Assembly (NCBI RefSeq): GCF_963662255.1
Contig: NW_026912191.1
Coordinates: 64,501-128,500 of the forward strand
Source of the DNA: Cinclus cinclus
Lineage: Eukaryota > Chordata > Aves > Passeriformes > Cinclidae
DNA length: 64,000 nucleotides
Direction of reading: 5' to 3'
Below the pieces are notes generated by a model, which searched no databases, had not been told where the DNA came from, and saw nothing but the letters and a program-made list of their open reading frames with translations. Each line of letters begins with the position of its first letter. The stretch's first letter is position 1. Made by a program: the position numbers and the translations under genes. This document shows positions 60,501 to 64,000 of this stretch, one piece after another.

Positions 60501-63429
60501 GCTTTTGCCTACAAAAATTCCATAAGGACGAGGATTTCTCCCAGACCAAAGCTGCCCCCTCCTCCAAACCTGGCTGCCATCGGAGGCCCAAACGCGCCCT
60601 ACAAAATGACACCTGCCAAGTGGGCTCTTGAGTTTGGCTTCTTGGGGGAAAGTGCCTCCTTTCAAAGCCAACTTGCCTGCGTCCCGTCCTGGGCTTTTGC
60701 CTACAAAAATTCCATAAGGACGAGGATTTCTCCCAGACCAAAGCTGCCCCCTCCTCCAAACCTGGCTGCCATCGGAGGTCCAAACGCGCCCTACAAAATG
60801 ACATCTGCATTGTGGGTTCTTGAGTTTGGCTTCTTGGGGAAAAGTGCCTCCTTTCGGAGCCAACTTGCCTAACTTGCCTGCGGCCCGTCCTGGGCTTTTG
60901 AGTACAAAAATTCCATAAGGACGAGGATTTCTCCCAGACCAAAGCTGCCCCCTCCTCCAAACCTGGCTGCCATCGGAGGCCCAAACGCGCCCTACAAAAT
61001 GACATCTGCCAAGTGGGCTCTTGAGTTTGGCTTCTTGGGGAAAAGTGCCTCCTTTCAAAGCCAACTTGCCTAACTTGCCTGCGGCCCGTCCTGGGCTTTT
61101 GCCTACAAAAATTCCATAAGGACAAGGATTTCTCCCAGACCAAAACTGCTCCCTCCTCCAAACCTGGCTGCCATCGGAGGCCCAAACGCGCCCTACAAAA
61201 TGACATCTGCCAAGTGGGCTCTTGAGTTTGGCTTCTTGGGGAAAAGTGACTCCTTTCAAAACCAACTTGCCTGCATCCCGTCCCGGACGTTTGCTACAAA
61301 AATTCCATAAGGACGAGGATTCCTCCCAGACCAAAGCTGCCCCCTCCGCCAAACCTGGCTGCCATCGGAGGCCCAAACGCGCCCTACAAAATGACATCTG
61401 CCAAGCGGGCTCTTGAGTTTGGCTTCTTCGGGAAAAGTGCCTCCTTTCGGAGTCAACTTGCCGGCGGCCCATGCAGGGCTTTTGCCACCAAAAATTCCAT
61501 AAGGACGAGGATTTCTCCCAGACCAAAGCTGCCCCCTCCTCCAAACCTGGCTGCCATCGGAGGCCCAAACGCGCCCTACAAAATGACACCTGCCAAGTGG
61601 GCTCTTGAGTTTGGCTTCTTGGGGAAAAGTGCCTCCTTTCGGAGCCAACTTGCCTAACTAGCCTGCGTCCCGTCCTGGGCTTTTGCCTACAAAAATTCCA
61701 TAAGGACGAGGATTTCTCCCAGACCAAAGCTGCCCCCTCCTCCAAACCTGGCTGCCATCAGAGGCACAAACGCGCCCTACAAAATGACATCTGCCAAGTG
61801 GGCTCTTGAGTTTGGCTTCTTGGGGAAAAGTGCCTCCTTTCGGAGCCAAATTGCCTAACTTGCCTGCGGCCCATGCAGGGCTTTTGCCTACAAAAATTCC
61901 ATAAGGACGAGGATTTCTCCCAGACCAAAGCTGCCCCCTCCTCCAAACCTGGCTGCCATCGGAGGCCCAAAAGCGCCCTACAAAATGACATCTGCCAAGT
62001 GGGCTCTTGAGTTTGGCTTCTTGCGGAAAAGTGCCTCCTTTCAAAGCCAACTTGCCTAACTAGCCTGCGGCCCGTGCTGGGCTTTAGACTACAAAAATTC
62101 CATAAGGACGAGGATTTCTCCCAGACCAAAGCTGCCCCCTCCTCCAAACCTGGCTGCCATCGGAGGCCCAAACGCGCCCCACAAAATGACATCTGCATTG
62201 AGGGTTCTTGAGTTTGGCTTCTTGGGGAAAAGTGCCTCCTTTCAAAGCCAACTTGCCTAACTTGCCTGCGGCCCGTCCTATGCTTTTGCCTCCAAAAATT
62301 CCAGAAGGACGAGGATTTCTCCCAGGCCAAAGCTGCCCCCTCCTCCAAACCTGGCTGCCATCGGAGGCCCAAACGTGCCCTACAAAATGACACCTGTCAA
62401 GTGGGCTCTTGAGTTTGGCTTCTTGGGGAAAAGTGCCTCCTTTCAAAACCAACTTGCCTGTGTCCCGTCCCAGGCTTTTGCTACAAAAATTCCATAAGGA
62501 CGAGGATTCCTCCCAGACCAAAGCTGCCCCCTCCTCCAAACCTGGCTGCCATCGGAGGCCCAAACGTGCCCTACAAAATGACCTCTGCCAAGTGGGCTCT
62601 TGAGTTTGGCTTCTTGGGTGGAAGTGCCTCCTTTCAAAGCCAACTTGCCTGCGGCCAGTCCTGGGCTTTTGCCTCCAAAAATTCCATAAGGACGAGGATT
62701 TCTCCCAGACCAAAGCTGCCCCCTCCTCCAAACCTGGCTGCCATCGGAGGCCCAAACGCGCCCTACAAAATGACATCTGCCAAGTGGGCTCTTGAGTTTG
62801 GCTTCTTGCGGAAAAGTGCCTCCTTTCAAAGCCAACTTGCCTAACTAGCCTGCAGCCCATTCTGGGCTTCTGCCTACAAAAATTCAATAAGGACGAGGAT
62901 TTCTCACAGACCAGAGCTGCCCCCTCCTCCAAACCTAGCTGCCATCGGTGGCCCAAACGCGCCCTACAAAATGACATCTGCCAAGTGGGCTCCTGAGTTT
63001 GGCTTCTTGGGGGAAAGTGCCTCCTTTCAAAGCCAACTTGCCTGCAGCCCGTGCTGGGTTTTAGACTACAAAAATTCCATAAGGACGAGGATTTCTCCCA
63101 GACCAAAGCTGCCCCCTCCTCCAAACCTGGCTGCCATCGGAGGCCCAAACGTGCCCTACAAAATGACATCTGCCAAGTGGGCTCTTGAGTTTGGCTTCTT
63201 GGGTGGAAGTGCCTCCTTTCAAAGCCAACTTGCCTGCGGCCCGTGTTGGGCTTTAGACTACAAAAATTCCATAAGGACGAGGATTTCTCCCAGACCAAAG
63301 CTGCCCCCTCCTCCAAACCTGGCTGCCATCGGAGGCCCAAACGCGCCCTACAAAATGACATCTGCCAAGTGGGCTCTTGAGTTTGGCTTCTTGCGGAAAA
63401 GTGCCTCCTTTCAAAGCCAACTTGCCTAA
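57549..63429. repeat. Right-hand higher-order unit, 30 monomers (5,881 bp)
   Basis: I counted landmarks from 54051 to 59932 and found exactly 30 monomers in one 5,881-bp period. The section from 59286 to the end of the window repeats 53405-58119 closely, with a few private changes, for example CCCTACTCC near 60165 and GTCCTATGC near 62277. Confidence 0.88.
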
Positions 63430-64000
63430 TTAGCCTGCGGCCCATTCTGGGCTTTTACCTACAAAAATTCCATAAGGACGAGGATTTCTCCCAGACCAAA
63501 GCTGGCCCCTCCTCCAAACCTGGCTGCCATCGGAGGCCCAAACGCGCCCTACAAAATGACATCTGCCAAGTGGGCTCTTGAGTTTGGCTTCTTGGGGGAA
63601 AGTGCCTCCTTTCAAAGCCAACTTGCCTGCGTCCCGTCCTGGGCTTTTGCCTACAAAAATTCCATAAGAACGAGGATTTCTCACAGACCAAAGCTGCCCC
63701 CTCCTCCAAACCTGGCTGCCATCGGAGGCCCAAACGCGCCCTACAAAATGACATCTGCATTGTGGGTTCTTGAGTTTGGCTCCTTGGGGAAAAGTGCCTC
63801 CTTTCGGAGCCAACTTGCCTAACTTGCCTGCGGCCAGTCCTGGGCTTTTGAGTACAAAAATTCCATAAGGACGAGGATTTCTCCCAGACCAAAGCTGCCC
63901 CCTCCTCCAAACCTGGCTGCCATCGGAGGCCCAAACGCGCCCTACAAAATGACATCTGCCAAGTGGGCTCTTGAGTTTGGCTTCTTGCGGAAAAGTGCCT
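63430..64000. repeat. Start of a further right-hand unit, cut by the window edge
   Basis: Opens with the same TTTTACCTAC landmark as the four preceding units and is followed by CATAAGAACGAGG with TCTCACAGACC. It differs from them by CCCTACAAAATG in place of CCCTAGAAAATG, and by GGCTCCTTGGGG. The array continues beyond the window. Confidence 0.85.

Larger units (their letters stand above)
1..64000. repeat. Satellite DNA array, about 192/201-bp monomer, head-to-tail
   Basis: The A-tract/ATTCC landmark (AAAAATTCC) recurs at 1, 193, 385, 577, 778, 969, 1161, 1353, 1554, 1755, 1946, 2138 and so on to 63860. The spacings are almost always 192 or 201 bp, with a minority of 190, 191 or 200. All monomers read in the same direction, and I found no intervening unique sequence. 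One representative 192-bp monomer is 56% GC and has seven CpGs, about half the number expected from its base composition (hand count). An array of this length, near the nucleosome repeat length and with higher-order structure, is typical of centromeric or pericentromeric satellites. That location is inferred, not shown. Some neighbouring blocks are almost identical over kilobases while others differ at many positions, so homogenisation is recent and local. No gene, RNA or mobile element is seen anywhere in it. Confidence 0.98.

Noticed and set aside
1..64000. CRISPR array
   Set aside because: Repeats are contiguous, about 192 bp long and without unique spacers, and there are no cas genes.
1..64000. 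Vertebrate CENP-B box (NTTCGNNNNANNCGGGN)
   Set aside because: The only frequent TTCG is in CTTTCGGAGYCAAC, which lacks the required A and CGGG. The TTCTTCGGGAAAAG variant has the A but not the CGGG. The reverse-complement motif is not present either. A heavily altered box cannot be excluded.
1..64000. Transposable element insertions or element-derived monomers
   Set aside because: I saw no interruption of the monomer period, no terminal repeats, poly-A tails or target-site duplications, and no reverse transcriptase or transposase similarity in any frame.
1..64000. tRNA, rRNA or snRNA genes
   Set aside because: No cloverleaf, 5S-type box A/C or other conserved RNA gene sequence was recognised in the monomer.
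1..64000. Telomeric repeats or inverted (head-to-head) monomers
   Set aside because: No TTAGGG-type runs are seen, and every landmark examined has the same orientation.
1..64000. Bacterial-style promoters, ribosome binding sites or operons
   Set aside because: The window is eukaryotic satellite DNA. AG-rich stretches such as GGACGAGG recur in every monomer and do not precede genes.
1..64000. Assignment to a bird or any named satellite family
   Set aside because: Monomer length and GC content are compatible with several ~190-bp avian satellites, but I cannot recall a matching sequence and will not name one.

Overview
The whole 64,000-base window is one uninterrupted satellite DNA array. It is a head-to-tail tandem repeat of a GC-rich monomer (about 56% GC by hand count on one consensus) that is usually 192 or 201 bp and sometimes 190, 191 or 200 bp. 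About 325-330 monomers lie in the window, all in the same orientation. I see no unique sequence, transposon, RNA gene, gap or inversion, and both ends of the window lie inside the array. No protein-coding gene is supported. Long open frames occur on both strands only because 192 and 201 are both multiples of three, so a frame that is open in one monomer stays open in the next.

An array this long, with a near-nucleosomal period, higher-order repeats and transition polymorphism concentrated at CpG sites, points to centromeric or pericentromeric heterochromatin of a eukaryote with CpG methylation, most likely a vertebrate. I cannot name the species from the sequence. GC-rich tandem repeats of about 190 bp are known from birds, but that is only a weak hint.

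Layout. 0-3.3 kb holds mixed monomers, part of which (about 1.55-2.0 kb) resembles sequence at 58.0-58.4 kb. 3.3-7.4 kb is a 21-monomer block repeated 24,762 bp downstream at 28.0-32.2 kb. 7.4-17.5 kb is a nest of overlapping duplications at offsets 3,502, 3,694, 1,350, 5,044 and 2,336 bp. 17.2-21.4 kb is a tandem pair of 11-monomer (2,146 bp) units. 22.3-27.7 kb is a tandem pair of 16-monomer (3,124 bp) units that contains a mosaic stretch. 32.6-41.0 kb is three successive units of 15, 16 and 12 monomers with a shared private marker. 41.4-64.0 kb is the most regular part, with successive units of 10, 12, 13, 16, 26 and 30 monomers built from the same monomer types. The last is a 5,881-bp unit present almost twice.

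Monomer subtypes are defined by a few diagnostic positions: a 9-bp tandem duplication, a -1 deletion with GACTCC and CCCGGG markers, GGTGG, GCGG, CATTGAGGG and TTTAGACTAC. Their order provides the higher-order phase and exposes unequal-exchange junctions, clearest near 53.40 and 39.12 kb. Every monomer also carries small conserved elements: an A-tract, a CAYCTG hexamer, a GCCC-N5-GGGC dyad, and a minus-strand G-rich segment whose core resembles the CTCF core motif. These may or may not be functional.
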